Positions 1 to 7,355 of a DNA stretch of 32,867 nt are shown here, in pieces (the first letter of the stretch is position 1; each line of letters begins with the position of its first letter). This stretch comes from an uncultured Acidobacteriota bacterium (GTDB lineage: Bacteria; Acidobacteriota; Vicinamibacteria; Vicinamibacterales; UBA2999). The notes beneath the pieces were generated by a model. The model made no database searches. It saw nothing but the letters and a program-made list of their open reading frames with translations, and was not told the DNA's origin. A program made the position numbers and the translations under genes. The DNA lies in contig CADEDM010000002.1 in assembly GCA_902826065.1 (NCBI GenBank), positions 69,255 through 102,121 of the forward strand, written 5' to 3'.

Positions 1-1523
1 CGCGCAGTCGCGTGACGCGGCAACTGCTCACCGAGAGCCTCGTGCTGGCCTGCGCCGGCGGCCTCCTCGGGCTCGTGCTGGGGGCCGTCGGCATCCGCAC
101 GCTGCTCGCCCTCAATCCGGGCAGCATCCCTCGCGTCGGCCCGGGCGGATCGGCGGTGGGCATCGACCTCGGCGTCCTGCTCTTCACGGTGGCGGTGTCG
201 CTGACGACGGGGGTGGTGTTCGGCCTGTTTCCCGCGCTCAGGGCCAGCCGCGTCGATCTCAGCTCCACGATGAAGGAAAGCGGCGGCCGCTCGGGCACGG
301 GATTCCGGCAGAACAAGGCCCGCGGCCTGCTCGTCGTCGCGGAAGTCGCCCTGGCGCTGGTGCTCCTCGTGGGGGCGGCGCTGATGATTCGGACCTACGC
401 GGCGCTTCGCGCCGTGGATCCCGGCTTCGACCCCACCCGCGTCCTCACGATGCGCATGTCGCTCACCGGCGACCGGTTCGCGACGGCCGCCGCGGTCGGC
501 GAGTTGATGCGCGCGGGCCGCGAGGGTCTCGAGTCGCTGCCCGAGGTGGAAGCCGCGGCGGCGAGCTGCTGCGTGCCGCTGCAGGGCGGCTTCGGTCTGG
601 GCTTCATCATCGAAGGCCGGCCGCTCGAAGGCCCGGCACATGGCGGCGGCAGCTTCACGCCGATCTCGCCGGGCTACTTCGACGTCTTCAGGATCCCGCT
701 GCTCCGCGGTCGCGCGTTCACCGACCAGGACGCGGCTGGTGCGCCCGGCGTCACGATCATCAACCAGGCGATGGCCCGCCAGTACTGGCCCGACGCGAAT
801 CCCGTCGGCGAGCGGATCACCATCGGGCGTGGCCTCGGCCCCGGCATGGAAGAAGGGCCGCGCGAGATCATCGGCGTCGTCGGCGACGTGCGCGACGGCG
901 CGCTCAGCCGCGATCCGAACCCCATCATGTACGTGCCGTGGACGCAGCTTCCGGACGCGCACAGCGCCAATCTGCTCAGCATCACGGCGCTGGCCTGGGA
1001 GGTGCGGACACGCGCCGAGCCCGCCGGCGTACTCGAGGCCATCCAGGCCAAGCTCCGCGACGCGAGCGGTGGTCTGCCGGTGGCGCAGTTCCGGGCGATG
1101 GGCGACGTCGTCCGGCAATCGACGGCGCGCTCCGACTTCAACATGCTGCTGCTGACCGTCTTCGCGGGCGTCGCGCTCGTGCTCGCGACGATCGGCGTGT
1201 ACGGCTTGATGGCCTACTCGGTGGAGCAGCGGCAACAGGAGATGGGCATCCGCATGGCGCTGGGCGCCGACGCGTCGCGGGTACGTGACCTGGTGGTGCG
1301 CCAGGGCATGTCGCTGGTGCTCCTCGGTGTCGCGATCGGCGTGGCGTCGGCGTTCGCGCTGGCGCGCGTGATGACGGGATTCCTGTTCGGCGTGACCTCG
1401 CGCGATCCGCTCGTCTTCGTCGTGGTGCCGTTCGTGCTGGCGGCCGCGGCGTGGCTGGGCGTGTGGTGGCCGGCGCGACGCGCGGCCCGCGTCGACCCGG
1501 TCACCGCCCTTCGCGTGGAGTAG
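1..1523 (+). CDS. ADOP/MacB-type ABC transporter permease, C-terminal part (cut by window edge)
   Basis: Membrane permease of the FtsX/MacB superfamily, most like the acidobacterial duplicated orphan permeases. Family members carry two core-plus-FtsX halves and are about 800 residues; about 500 are visible here. The frame is open to base 3, and the first visible residues (RSRVTRQLLTESL) are typical of the inside of the first FtsX domain, so the GTG at 12 is not the true start. In order: the end of FtsX domain 1 with helices near residues 7-30 and 52-75, a linker with a helix near 105-125, a periplasmic core domain (about 140-370), then FtsX domain 2 with three helices and the usual VYGLMAYSVEQRQQEMGIRMALG segment, ending at ARRAARVDPVTALRVE. 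No ATPase gene is adjacent in the window. The substrate is unknown. The family call is secure; the ADOP subtype is inferred from layout. Confidence 0.9.
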   Translation, partial: RSRVTRQLLTESLVLACAGGLLGLVLGAVGIRTLLALNPGSIPRVGPGGSAVGIDLGVLLFTVAVSLTTGVVFGLFPALRASRVDLSSTMKESGGRSGTGFRQNKARGLLVVAEVALALVLLVGAALMIRTYAALRAVDPGFDPTRVLTMRMSLTGDRFATAAAVGELMRAGREGLESLPEVEAAAASCCVPLQGGFGLGFIIEGRPLEGPAHGGGSFTPISPGYFDVFRIPLLRGRAFTDQDAAGAPGVTIINQAMARQYWPDANPVGERITIGRGLGPGMEEGPREIIGVVGDVRDGALSRDPNPIMYVPWTQLPDAHSANLLSITALAWEVRTRAEPAGVLEAIQAKLRDASGGLPVAQFRAMGDVVRQSTARSDFNMLLLTVFAGVALVLATIGVYGLMAYSVEQRQQEMGIRMALGADASRVRDLVVRQGMSLVLLGVAIGVASAFALARVMTGFLFGVTSRDPLVFVVVPFVLAAAAWLGVWWPARRAARVDPVTALRVE

Positions 1524-1543
1524 TCAGTCCGAGACACCGGGCG

Positions 1544-1585
1544 GTGCATCGGCCAGTCCGCCGCCTCGTGGGCTGACCGATGCAC
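1544..1585. terminator. Long hairpin between convergent genes
   Basis: Bases 1544-1556 (GTGCATCGGCCAG) pair with 1573-1585 (CTGACCGATGCAC): 13 pairs with one G-T/C-A type mismatch and a 16-base loop. It lies 20 bases after the permease stop and 26 bases after the end of the convergent small gene, so it could end transcription from both sides. There is no clear T-run. Confidence 0.6.
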
Positions 1586-1610
1586 GCAGGCTGAACGCGC
1601 GTGAGGGCTC

Positions 1611-1898
1611 CTACAGCGCGTCCACCGGGCCGGTGACGGTGATCACCAGGGGCACGCCCCTGATTTCGCGCGGCAGTCTGGCCGCGACACCGGCATCCAC
1701 GACCCCGACGGTGAGGGCCTCGCCGCCGGCAGGGCCGAAGCCGATGCCGACGGACGTGACTCCTGGCACAGCCAGCAGCCGAGCTTCTTCGCTCGCGAGC
1801 AGCTGTTCCACGGCCCCTGCCGGTCCCGTCTCGGTCGGCTGGTACTCGACCGGGCCGGCGCCGGAGAAGTCCGGTCGCGGGCGCTTGATGTCACTCAT
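1611..1898 (-). CDS. Small protein resembling the N-terminal domain of the adjacent protease
   Basis: A 95-residue protein with no signal peptide or membrane segment. After a variable N-terminus (1-25) it has a helix (VEQLLASEEARLLAV) and then a GVTSVGIGF...LTVGVVD...LPREIRGVPLVITVTGPVDA pattern. The same order (GIVGVGIGL...LTLFTESVLPQEA...VPVGAVDA) occurs at about residues 90-155 of the protease encoded just upstream on the same strand. It therefore looks like a free-standing copy of that protease's pro- or accessory domain. A role as a folding partner or inhibitor of the protease is inference only. The gap between the two genes is 67 bases and holds a hairpin, so they may be partly uncoupled. 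The ATG at 1898 is preceded by GGAGGAGCG (minus strand). Confidence 0.75.
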   Translation of the reverse strand: MSDIKRPRPDFSGAGPVEYQPTETGPAGAVEQLLASEEARLLAVPGVTSVGIGFGPAGGEALTVGVVDAGVAARLPREIRGVPLVITVTGPVDAL

Positions 1899-1937
1899 CG
1901 CGCTCCTCCGTGTGCCTCGATCAGTACACGACCGGCT

Positions 1938-1957
1938 GCCGCGGCAAAAGCCGCGGC
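1938..1957 (-). terminator. GC-rich hairpin between protease and small protein genes
   Basis: Perfect 8-bp stem GCCGCGGC (1938-1945 and 1950-1957) with an AAAA loop. It lies 8 bases past the protease stop codon and upstream of the small gene. No T-run follows, so it may act as a partial terminator or as an mRNA 3' stabiliser. Confidence 0.55.
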
Positions 1958-1965
1958 TCCGCCCG

Positions 1966-3135
1966 TCAGGGCAGCAGCCGGATGTTGAGCGCGGCGAGTG
2001 CGGCGCCGATCGGGTTGGCGAAGGTGGTGCCGCCGCCGCCCGCGAAGAGCAGGCCCACGGGTCGCACGCCGGTGGCCCACTGCCAGATCAGCGAGCCGGA
2101 ATCGCCACCCGCCGAGAAGGGGTTGGCGTTGACCGACTGGATCGCGATCTGATTGCGGAACAGCGCGACGCGGCCGCCGCCGTAGTTGACGTTCACCGAC
2201 ACGCCGATCTGCGTCACGCGGCCCTGGGTGAGCCCGGTCGTGCGGCCGCTCTTGCCGACGACCATCCCGAGTGTGGCCGCGAGCGGCGCGGTGCCGGTGC
2301 GGTAGAACGCGGGGGCGCCCCCCGACAGGTAGTACTGCTCCCCGCGGATGCGCTCGTGCCACGCCCAGCCGAACGCCGCGTCCACGAAGTTCGCTGCGCC
2401 GCCGAAGTTGATCGGCACCCAGCGCGCCAGCACCGCGATCTGGTCCGCGGGATGACGCCCGCCGTCCGCCGGGCCGGGCTGGACGATGCTGTCACCCACG
2501 CTGGCGGCGTTCGAGTTCGCCAGCACGTGGTTGTTGCTGAGGATGAGATGGCGATTGTTCCACGGCGCCGTCAGGCCGATCGCGCGGCTGCCGAGCGTCC
2601 CCGCGGTGACGCTGACATGCGCGACCGAAACGCCGCCCGGCGCTGGCCGGTGACGCGCGCGGTGCGAGTAGGCGTCGACCGCGCCCACGGGCACCTGCTG
2701 GACCGGCACCGTCGAGAGCGCGCTGGTGCCGGCACTCTGCGCCAACTGACTCATCAGCGCTTCCTGCGGCAGCACGCTTTCGGTGAACAGCGTGAGCGTT
2801 GGCTCGCCCGGGCCGCCGGCGAACGCCATGGTGTCCGGGTCGGACAAGCCGATGCCGACGCCCACGATGCCTTGCCCCGATCCTGCGTCCGCTGCGGCGA
2901 TCTGGCCGGACGCGGCGAGCAGTGTCGCCTCGACCGCGTCTCGCAGCGCGAGCAGGTCGCTCGACACGCCGGCCTCGGCCAGCACGGATTGCTGCTCGGC
3001 CTCGAGGCTCAGTGACTCGACGCCGGCGCCGTCGGGGTTCTCCAGGCCACTCGGCGAGGACGCGCCCTCGACCGGGCCGCTGTCGTTGCCGTCGCCTGGG
3101 TTCTCTGTACGTGGAGTGTTGCGCTTGACGCTCAT
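1966..3135 (-). CDS. Trypsin-like (S1-fold) serine peptidase
   Basis: A 389-residue protease with a chymotrypsin-like fold. The start at 3135 is chosen because GGGAGGGG lies 3-10 bases upstream; the reading frame extends nine codons further (to 3162) without a better ribosome site. Residues 1-50 are low-complexity and acidic, 80-150 form a GVGIG-containing domain, and the catalytic domain begins near 170. The triad can be read as His203 (SNNHVL), Asp252 (NFVDAAF) and Ser346 (GGDSGS). No signal peptide is visible, so it may be cytoplasmic or exported by another route. The related small gene downstream supports a protease/accessory pair. The substrate is unknown. The peptidase call is strong because all three catalytic motifs are intact. 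Confidence 0.88.
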   Translation of the reverse strand: MSVKRNTPRTENPGDGNDSGPVEGASSPSGLENPDGAGVESLSLEAEQQSVLAEAGVSSDLLALRDAVEATLLAASGQIAAADAGSGQGIVGVGIGLSDPDTMAFAGGPGEPTLTLFTESVLPQEALMSQLAQSAGTSALSTVPVQQVPVGAVDAYSHRARHRPAPGGVSVAHVSVTAGTLGSRAIGLTAPWNNRHLILSNNHVLANSNAASVGDSIVQPGPADGGRHPADQIAVLARWVPINFGGAANFVDAAFGWAWHERIRGEQYYLSGGAPAFYRTGTAPLAATLGMVVGKSGRTTGLTQGRVTQIGVSVNVNYGGGRVALFRNQIAIQSVNANPFSAGGDSGSLIWQWATGVRPVGLLFAGGGGTTFANPIGAALAALNIRLLP

Positions 3136-3345
3136 GATCCCCTCCCGAGTTCGACCGTCCAACTGGAAGGACGTCCGCCGTCCGCGGTTTTCAGCGACGT
3201 CGGTTCAACTCGTGGAAGGCGCCATCTGCGCGCGGGTCATGGACGGCCCCGTGCCATCGGATTCGCGGCGTGGTCGGACGTGAGCACGCGCGGCCGTCAG
3301 GCGCGGCGCTGCCGGCGGGCTCTACCGCGGGGACGCGCCCGAGCG

Positions 3346-4131
3346 CTACTGCCGCATGAACTGCGCTGCCACCGCCACCCAGCGGCCATCGCGGCGCGCC
3401 CAGATGTCGGTGTATCGGCCACGTCCAGGGCGGCCGTCGGGGTGCGTGAACGTCGTCGCCGCATGGACGATGGCGGTGTCGCCGAGCACGCGCACGTTCA
3501 CGTCGTGCACCTCGAGGCCATGCGCCGTCGTGGGCGCCGCGGCGTTCGCCAGGAACTCGTCACGATCGATGAGCCGGCCATCCGCGAGCGTGCACAGGAA
3601 GTCGGACGCGAGGATCTCGCGGAACCGCGCCACGTCCGATCGACGGACCGACTCGATGTAGTCGTCGTTCAGGCGCGTGAGCGCGGCGAGGTCGTCGGCG
3701 ATTGCCGCCGCGGGGGAAGGGTGAGCCATGGCACGGAGTCCTTTCAGCGTCGGGACATCGACGGCGATCACGGCCGTCGTGTAGGTGACGATTGCCGCCA
3801 TCACGGCCGCGCGCGGCCCGTCACGCCACTCGGGGCTGTCGTAGAACGTGGCTTCCGCGACGTCGCGGGCCTCGCGCGAGGGGAAGTGCCGCATCAGGTA
3901 GTACGAGTCGGTGTCGTGGAGGGATGGCCCGAAAGCCACGACGTCGATCCGGGCGCGTCGCAACAGCGGCAGGGAGTCGCGCACGAACCGCGCGTGGAAC
4001 TGATCGCGCGTGCCAGGGTGGAGCGTGTAGACGCGAATCTCGACGATGCCCGCCGCCGCTTGCGCCCGTGGCGCTGCCTGGGCCGCGAGGCAGAGAACGA
4101 CGAGCACGACGATCGCGGTTCTGGCACCCAC
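3346..4131 (-). CDS. Secreted NIPSNAP + SnoaL-like (DUF4440) fusion protein
   Basis: A 261-residue protein with a clear N-terminal signal peptide (MGARTAIVVLVVLCLAAQAAPRAQA). Residues about 28-120 are a NIPSNAP-type ferredoxin-like domain: VEIRVYTLHPGTRDQFHARF, then YYLMRHFPS...ATFYDSPEWRDGPR. Residues about 145-260 are a SnoaL/NTF2-like DUF4440 domain: LNDDYIESVRRSDVARFREILASDF, DRDEFL, VRVLGDTAIVHAATTFTH, YTDIWARRDGRWVAVAAQF. Both are small alpha+beta folds often seen as ligand-binding or unspecialised enzymes; the reaction is unknown. Pairing them in one exported chain is uncommon. The gene is divergent from the AraC-type regulator starting at 4266 with 134 bases between, so that regulator is the obvious candidate to control it. 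Confidence 0.82.
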   Translation of the reverse strand: MGARTAIVVLVVLCLAAQAAPRAQAAAGIVEIRVYTLHPGTRDQFHARFVRDSLPLLRRARIDVVAFGPSLHDTDSYYLMRHFPSREARDVAEATFYDSPEWRDGPRAAVMAAIVTYTTAVIAVDVPTLKGLRAMAHPSPAAAIADDLAALTRLNDDYIESVRRSDVARFREILASDFLCTLADGRLIDRDEFLANAAAPTTAHGLEVHDVNVRVLGDTAIVHAATTFTHPDGRPGRGRYTDIWARRDGRWVAVAAQFMRQ

Positions 4132-4265
4132 GCACCCATCGTCGGTCCCGGGCGCTGCGGTCCGCTGTCAGAATCTTTCGCCCGCATGTCTCTGGCCTCA
4201 CTCACGCCACGTTCCGTCGACACGATGGTGATAGCGTGGGGACGCGTCGGAGATCGCGCACGAGG

Positions 4266-5195
4266 ATGATGCAGGAGCCACAGCCGTTCGCGTCGATGCC
4301 ATCACGATCCGCCGAGGCACGGGTTCGACGTGTGCCTCTCGGCGCGCACGCGTGCGTGCTGGCGGAATCCCTCGAGGTGACGGGCCCGCGATGCTCGAGG
4401 CCCGGCGTCGACGACTACTCCCCGCACTTCCAGGTGTGCCTCCCGTACCGCGGGGCGTTCGTGTGGCACGTTGGCCGCGATGACGTCCTCGCTGATCCGA
4501 ACCGGGTCGTGTTCGTGACCGGCGACGAGGCCTTCCGGATGAGCCGTCCGGTCGAGGGCGGCTATGCCGAGCTGATCGTGACCGTCGCGCCGGAGCTGCT
4601 GTCGGAGTTGCTGGGCGTGGCCGCGGCCCGTCTGCCGGACCAGCCGGCGTTTCGCGATCGCAGCCGGCCGGCGTCCGTGTCGCTGCAGCGTCTCGGCATC
4701 GGCATCGTGCACCAGACCGGCGCGCGCGACGCCCTGGCGGCCGACGAACGCCTCATCGGGTTCGTGCGCGCATCCCTGCAGTGCCAGCAGCGGCCGCACG
4801 CGGCCAGCCCGTCGACGCGGCGACTGGTCACGCGGGCCAAGGCCTACCTCGCCGATCACGTCTCGAGCACCGTGCGACTGCAGCACGTGGCGGCGGCTGC
4901 CGGCACGACGCCTGCCTACCTCACCACCTTGTTCCGGCAGCTCGAAGGCCAGCCGCTGCACAAGTACCTCGTGCGGCTGCGTCTCGTGCGGGCCCTGACC
5001 GAGCTGCCACACACGTCGGACATCACGCGGCTGGCCGCCGACCTCGGCTTCGCGAGTCACAGCCACTTCACGGCGGTGTTCCGGCGGGCCTTCGGGTGCA
5101 CGCCGTCGAGCTATCGTGCGTCGGCGCGACCCACCCGCGCGGCGGCCAGCGGCCGCGGCCGTCAGGCGACGGGAGCCCTCACGGCGATCGCCTGA
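4266..5195 (+). CDS. AraC-family transcriptional regulator
   Basis: About 309 residues. Residues 20-180 form a cupin-like sensing half (HFQVCLPYRGAFVWHVGRDDVLADPNRVVFVTGDEAFRMS), and the C-terminal 100 residues hold the two-helix-turn-helix AraC DNA-binding domain (VRLQHVAAAAGTTPAYLTTLFRQ and DITRLAADLGFASHSHFTAVFRRAFGCTPSSYR). Two adjacent ATG codons, 4266 and 4269, are possible starts; a GAGG at 4262-4265 sits very close, so 4269 is also plausible. The frame is open further upstream but lacks a start with better support. It is divergent from the NIPSNAP/DUF4440 gene and overlaps the convergent hydrolase gene by 17 bases. The inducer is unknown. Confidence 0.88.
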   Translation: MMQEPQPFASMPSRSAEARVRRVPLGAHACVLAESLEVTGPRCSRPGVDDYSPHFQVCLPYRGAFVWHVGRDDVLADPNRVVFVTGDEAFRMSRPVEGGYAELIVTVAPELLSELLGVAAARLPDQPAFRDRSRPASVSLQRLGIGIVHQTGARDALAADERLIGFVRASLQCQQRPHAASPSTRRLVTRAKAYLADHVSSTVRLQHVAAAAGTTPAYLTTLFRQLEGQPLHKYLVRLRLVRALTELPHTSDITRLAADLGFASHSHFTAVFRRAFGCTPSSYRASARPTRAAASGRGRQATGALTAIA

Positions 5196-6036
5196 CCTGG
5201 TGCCGGTCGTTCCCGGCGCGGCTCCCCGTGCCACCGTCGAGGAACGCCTCGACGGCGGAGGCCACGAGCGCCGGCGTGGGCTCGTGTCCTTCACCCTGGA
5301 GGATCTGCAGCCGTCCGTCACGCAGCCTGTCGGCAATCCGCGAGGCCGTGTCGCGAAAGAAGTCGGGGCTGGCGCTACCGGCCAGCACCAGCGTCGGCAC
5401 GCCGATGGCCCCGACCTCGTCTTCGGGCAGCGCTCCACCCGACGTCAGTTCGCCCATCACCTCGATGTCGTAGCGCATCGTGTGCGCCATGGCGACGAGC
5501 CGGGGATCCGCCGACATCGACGCGACCGTGTCGGGTGGCACCCCAGCCGCGCTCATGAACACCTCGATCGCGCTGGCTCCGCGTCCGGCGTCGAGTTCGG
5601 CCACCACGCTCCGGGCCAGGCCCTCCGCCGCCGTCGTGCTCTCGACATCGTCGGCACCGAACGGCGGCTCGTGCAGGATCAGGCGGGTCACCGTAAGGCC
5701 CTGCGCTACCGCACGCAGCGCCAGGCCGGCGCCCGAGGAATGCCCGTACAGCGCGGCGCGCCCGCCCGCGGCCGCTACGAGCGCGGCCAGATCGTCGAAC
5801 TCCCGCTCGCGGGCATACGGCCGCGTGTCGCCGCTGGCGCCACGCCCGCGCCGATCCACGTTGAGCACGGTTGCGAAGCGGCTGAACGCGGTGGCGAGCG
5901 GACGCGTCCGCTCGCGATCGCAGAGGATGCCGCCGACGACGATGATCGGCGGCCCGTCGCCGATCCGGTCGAAGGCGATGCGGGTGCCGTCCGCGGACGT
6001 GACGGCGAACGGCGCGGCGTCGTGGATCGTGGACAT
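5179..6036 (-). CDS. Alpha/beta-hydrolase fold protein
   Basis: A 285-residue cytoplasmic alpha/beta hydrolase without a signal peptide. Visible motifs are the oxyanion-loop region IIVVGGILCDRERTRPLA, the LNVDRRGRGASGDT loop, the nucleophile elbow GHSSG (Ser100) and the C-terminal catalytic histidine in GEGHEP (His251). A likely acid lies in VLAGSASPDFF. This is the esterase/lactonase/haloperoxidase-like branch; the substrate cannot be told from sequence. The last 17 bases overlap the end of the convergent AraC gene. The ATG at 6036 is the first in the frame. Confidence 0.85.
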   Translation of the reverse strand: MSTIHDAAPFAVTSADGTRIAFDRIGDGPPIIVVGGILCDRERTRPLATAFSRFATVLNVDRRGRGASGDTRPYAREREFDDLAALVAAAGGRAALYGHSSGAGLALRAVAQGLTVTRLILHEPPFGADDVESTTAAEGLARSVVAELDAGRGASAIEVFMSAAGVPPDTVASMSADPRLVAMAHTMRYDIEVMGELTSGGALPEDEVGAIGVPTLVLAGSASPDFFRDTASRIADRLRDGRLQILQGEGHEPTPALVASAVEAFLDGGTGSRAGNDRHQVRRSP

Positions 6037-6099
6037 GCCGCGTATCGTAGAGACGTGCGGAGGGCCCGCGCTGTCGCGAACTTTCAGCGGCGGCTCGCG

Positions 6100-7203
6100 T
6101 TACCGGGCCGGCCGCGCCAGCCAGTCGAGCAGGCGGTCCAGCGGCCAGCAGTTCACGATCCGGTCGGCCGGAATCGATGCCAGCCGCGCGTGGGCGAGCG
6201 CCGTCTCTGCATAGCTCAACTGCTCCGGCGAGTGCGCGTCGCTGTCGACGGCGAACAGGCAGCCGGCCTCAAGCGCCAGCGCCGCCAGCCCGGCGTCGAG
6301 GTCCTGCCGCGCCGGGTCGCCGTCGAGCTCGATCGCGACACCGTGACGCGCCGCCGTCTCGAACACCTGCCGCCAGTCGGCGACGACGCCGCCGCGGACG
6401 CCCGCCATGCGTCCGCGCGGATGCGCCAGGATGCGGACGTGCGGATGACGCACCGCCGTGACCATGCGCGTGGTCTGGTCCTCCGCGCGACGCAGGCGCG
6501 AGTGGGGCGCGGCCAGCACCAGCTCGAATTGCGCGGCCTCGTCGTCGGTCAGGTCGAGCCGGCCGTCGGCATCGATGTTGGCCTCGACGCCCTGCAGCAG
6601 GCGGAAGGTCGCGCCGTACTCGGCGTTGACGCGATCGATGGCGCGGCGCTGCTCGGCGGCCTCCGCCATCGTCATGCCGCCGGCGATCGTGAGTCCGTGC
6701 GAGTGGTCGGTGATCGCCGCAACCCGGTAGCCGCGTGCGACGCAGGCCGCGGCGAGTTCCGCGACCGTGGCGCTGCCATCGCTGAACTCCGAGTGCATCT
6801 GGAAATCACCACGGTGATCGGCCAGCGCTGGTCCGGGCAGGCCAGCGTCGCCGAGGATGCGCACGACCTCGGCGCGACTCAGGAAGCCCTGGCGAAGGCT
6901 GCGCTGCCGCACGATCTCGGCGTGATCTCCAGCGGCGTCGATTGCCGCCTCGACGGTGGCCGACCCTCCGGTCTCGAGCACCTCGCGAATCACCCGTGCC
7001 GACGCCGGCCCGATCCCCGGCATCTTCGGCAGCGCCCCGTTGGCGTCCACGAGGGCGCCGATCGACTGTTCGAGCGACTGCACCGCGGCCGCCGCCCGGC
7101 GGTACGCGAATCGCTTCGGGCGCATGGCCTGGACCGCGCCGAGATCGCGCAGCAGGCCCGCAATCACTGCATTCACGTCACCCGGGGTGTCGGCGTCGGC
7201 CAT
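6100..7203 (-). CDS. HhH-PHP protein resembling DNA polymerase X without the polymerase core
   Basis: About 367 residues. Residues 8-80 form an N-terminal helical/helix-hairpin-helix unit (MPGIGPASARVIREVLETG), as at the N-terminus of bacterial PolX. Residues 130-365 are a PHP phosphoesterase domain with most metal ligands visible: DFQMHSEFSDG, ITDHSHG, GVEANID, APHSR, ILAHPRG, VDSDAHS. The nucleotidyltransferase part of PolX is absent, so it is probably a nuclease or phosphatase rather than a polymerase. In the first PHP motif the usual HxH reads QMH. The start is uncertain: ATG 7203 gives the conserved N-terminus, while ATG 7275 would add 24 basic residues. The 7275 start would sit 15 bases from repeat site F. 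Confidence 0.78.
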   Translation of the reverse strand: MADADTPGDVNAVIAGLLRDLGAVQAMRPKRFAYRRAAAAVQSLEQSIGALVDANGALPKMPGIGPASARVIREVLETGGSATVEAAIDAAGDHAEIVRQRSLRQGFLSRAEVVRILGDAGLPGPALADHRGDFQMHSEFSDGSATVAELAAACVARGYRVAAITDHSHGLTIAGGMTMAEAAEQRRAIDRVNAEYGATFRLLQGVEANIDADGRLDLTDDEAAQFELVLAAPHSRLRRAEDQTTRMVTAVRHPHVRILAHPRGRMAGVRGGVVADWRQVFETAARHGVAIELDGDPARQDLDAGLAALALEAGCLFAVDSDAHSPEQLSYAETALAHARLASIPADRIVNCWPLDRLLDWLARPAR

Positions 7204-7289
7204 CGGAGCGGTCGGGCTGGCATCTGGCACCAGAGGTACTGGGCCAGGCGCGCGGTCTCTTCGTAAGCGTGCCATGAACCCGGCGCCAC

Positions 7290-7303
7290 CCAAGGTGTGA
7301 TGG
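7290..7303 (-). promoter_or_regulatory. Repeat motif site F
   Basis: On the minus strand this reads CCATCACACCTTGG, the most divergent of nine copies of the CCATYGGACGAWGG palindrome. It lies between the divergent PHP gene and the FAD oxidoreductase gene, 87 bases upstream of the PHP start at 7203 and 53 bases upstream of the oxidoreductase start. Confidence 0.45.
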
Positions 7304-7355
7304 ACGTCGGGCCGCGATCGGCGCATGCTTGCGACAACGTCACGGAGGTCCGTAA

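Noticed and set aside
5116..7266. A very long plus-strand open frame (over 700 codons) opposite the hydrolase and PHP genes
   Set aside because: Its predicted protein is Arg/Ala/Gly-rich with no recognisable domain, while the opposite strand encodes two proteins with intact catalytic motifs. It is a shadow frame caused by high GC. The same applies to long frames opposite argA and the ligase (26419-28755) and the S9 peptidase (29839-31896).
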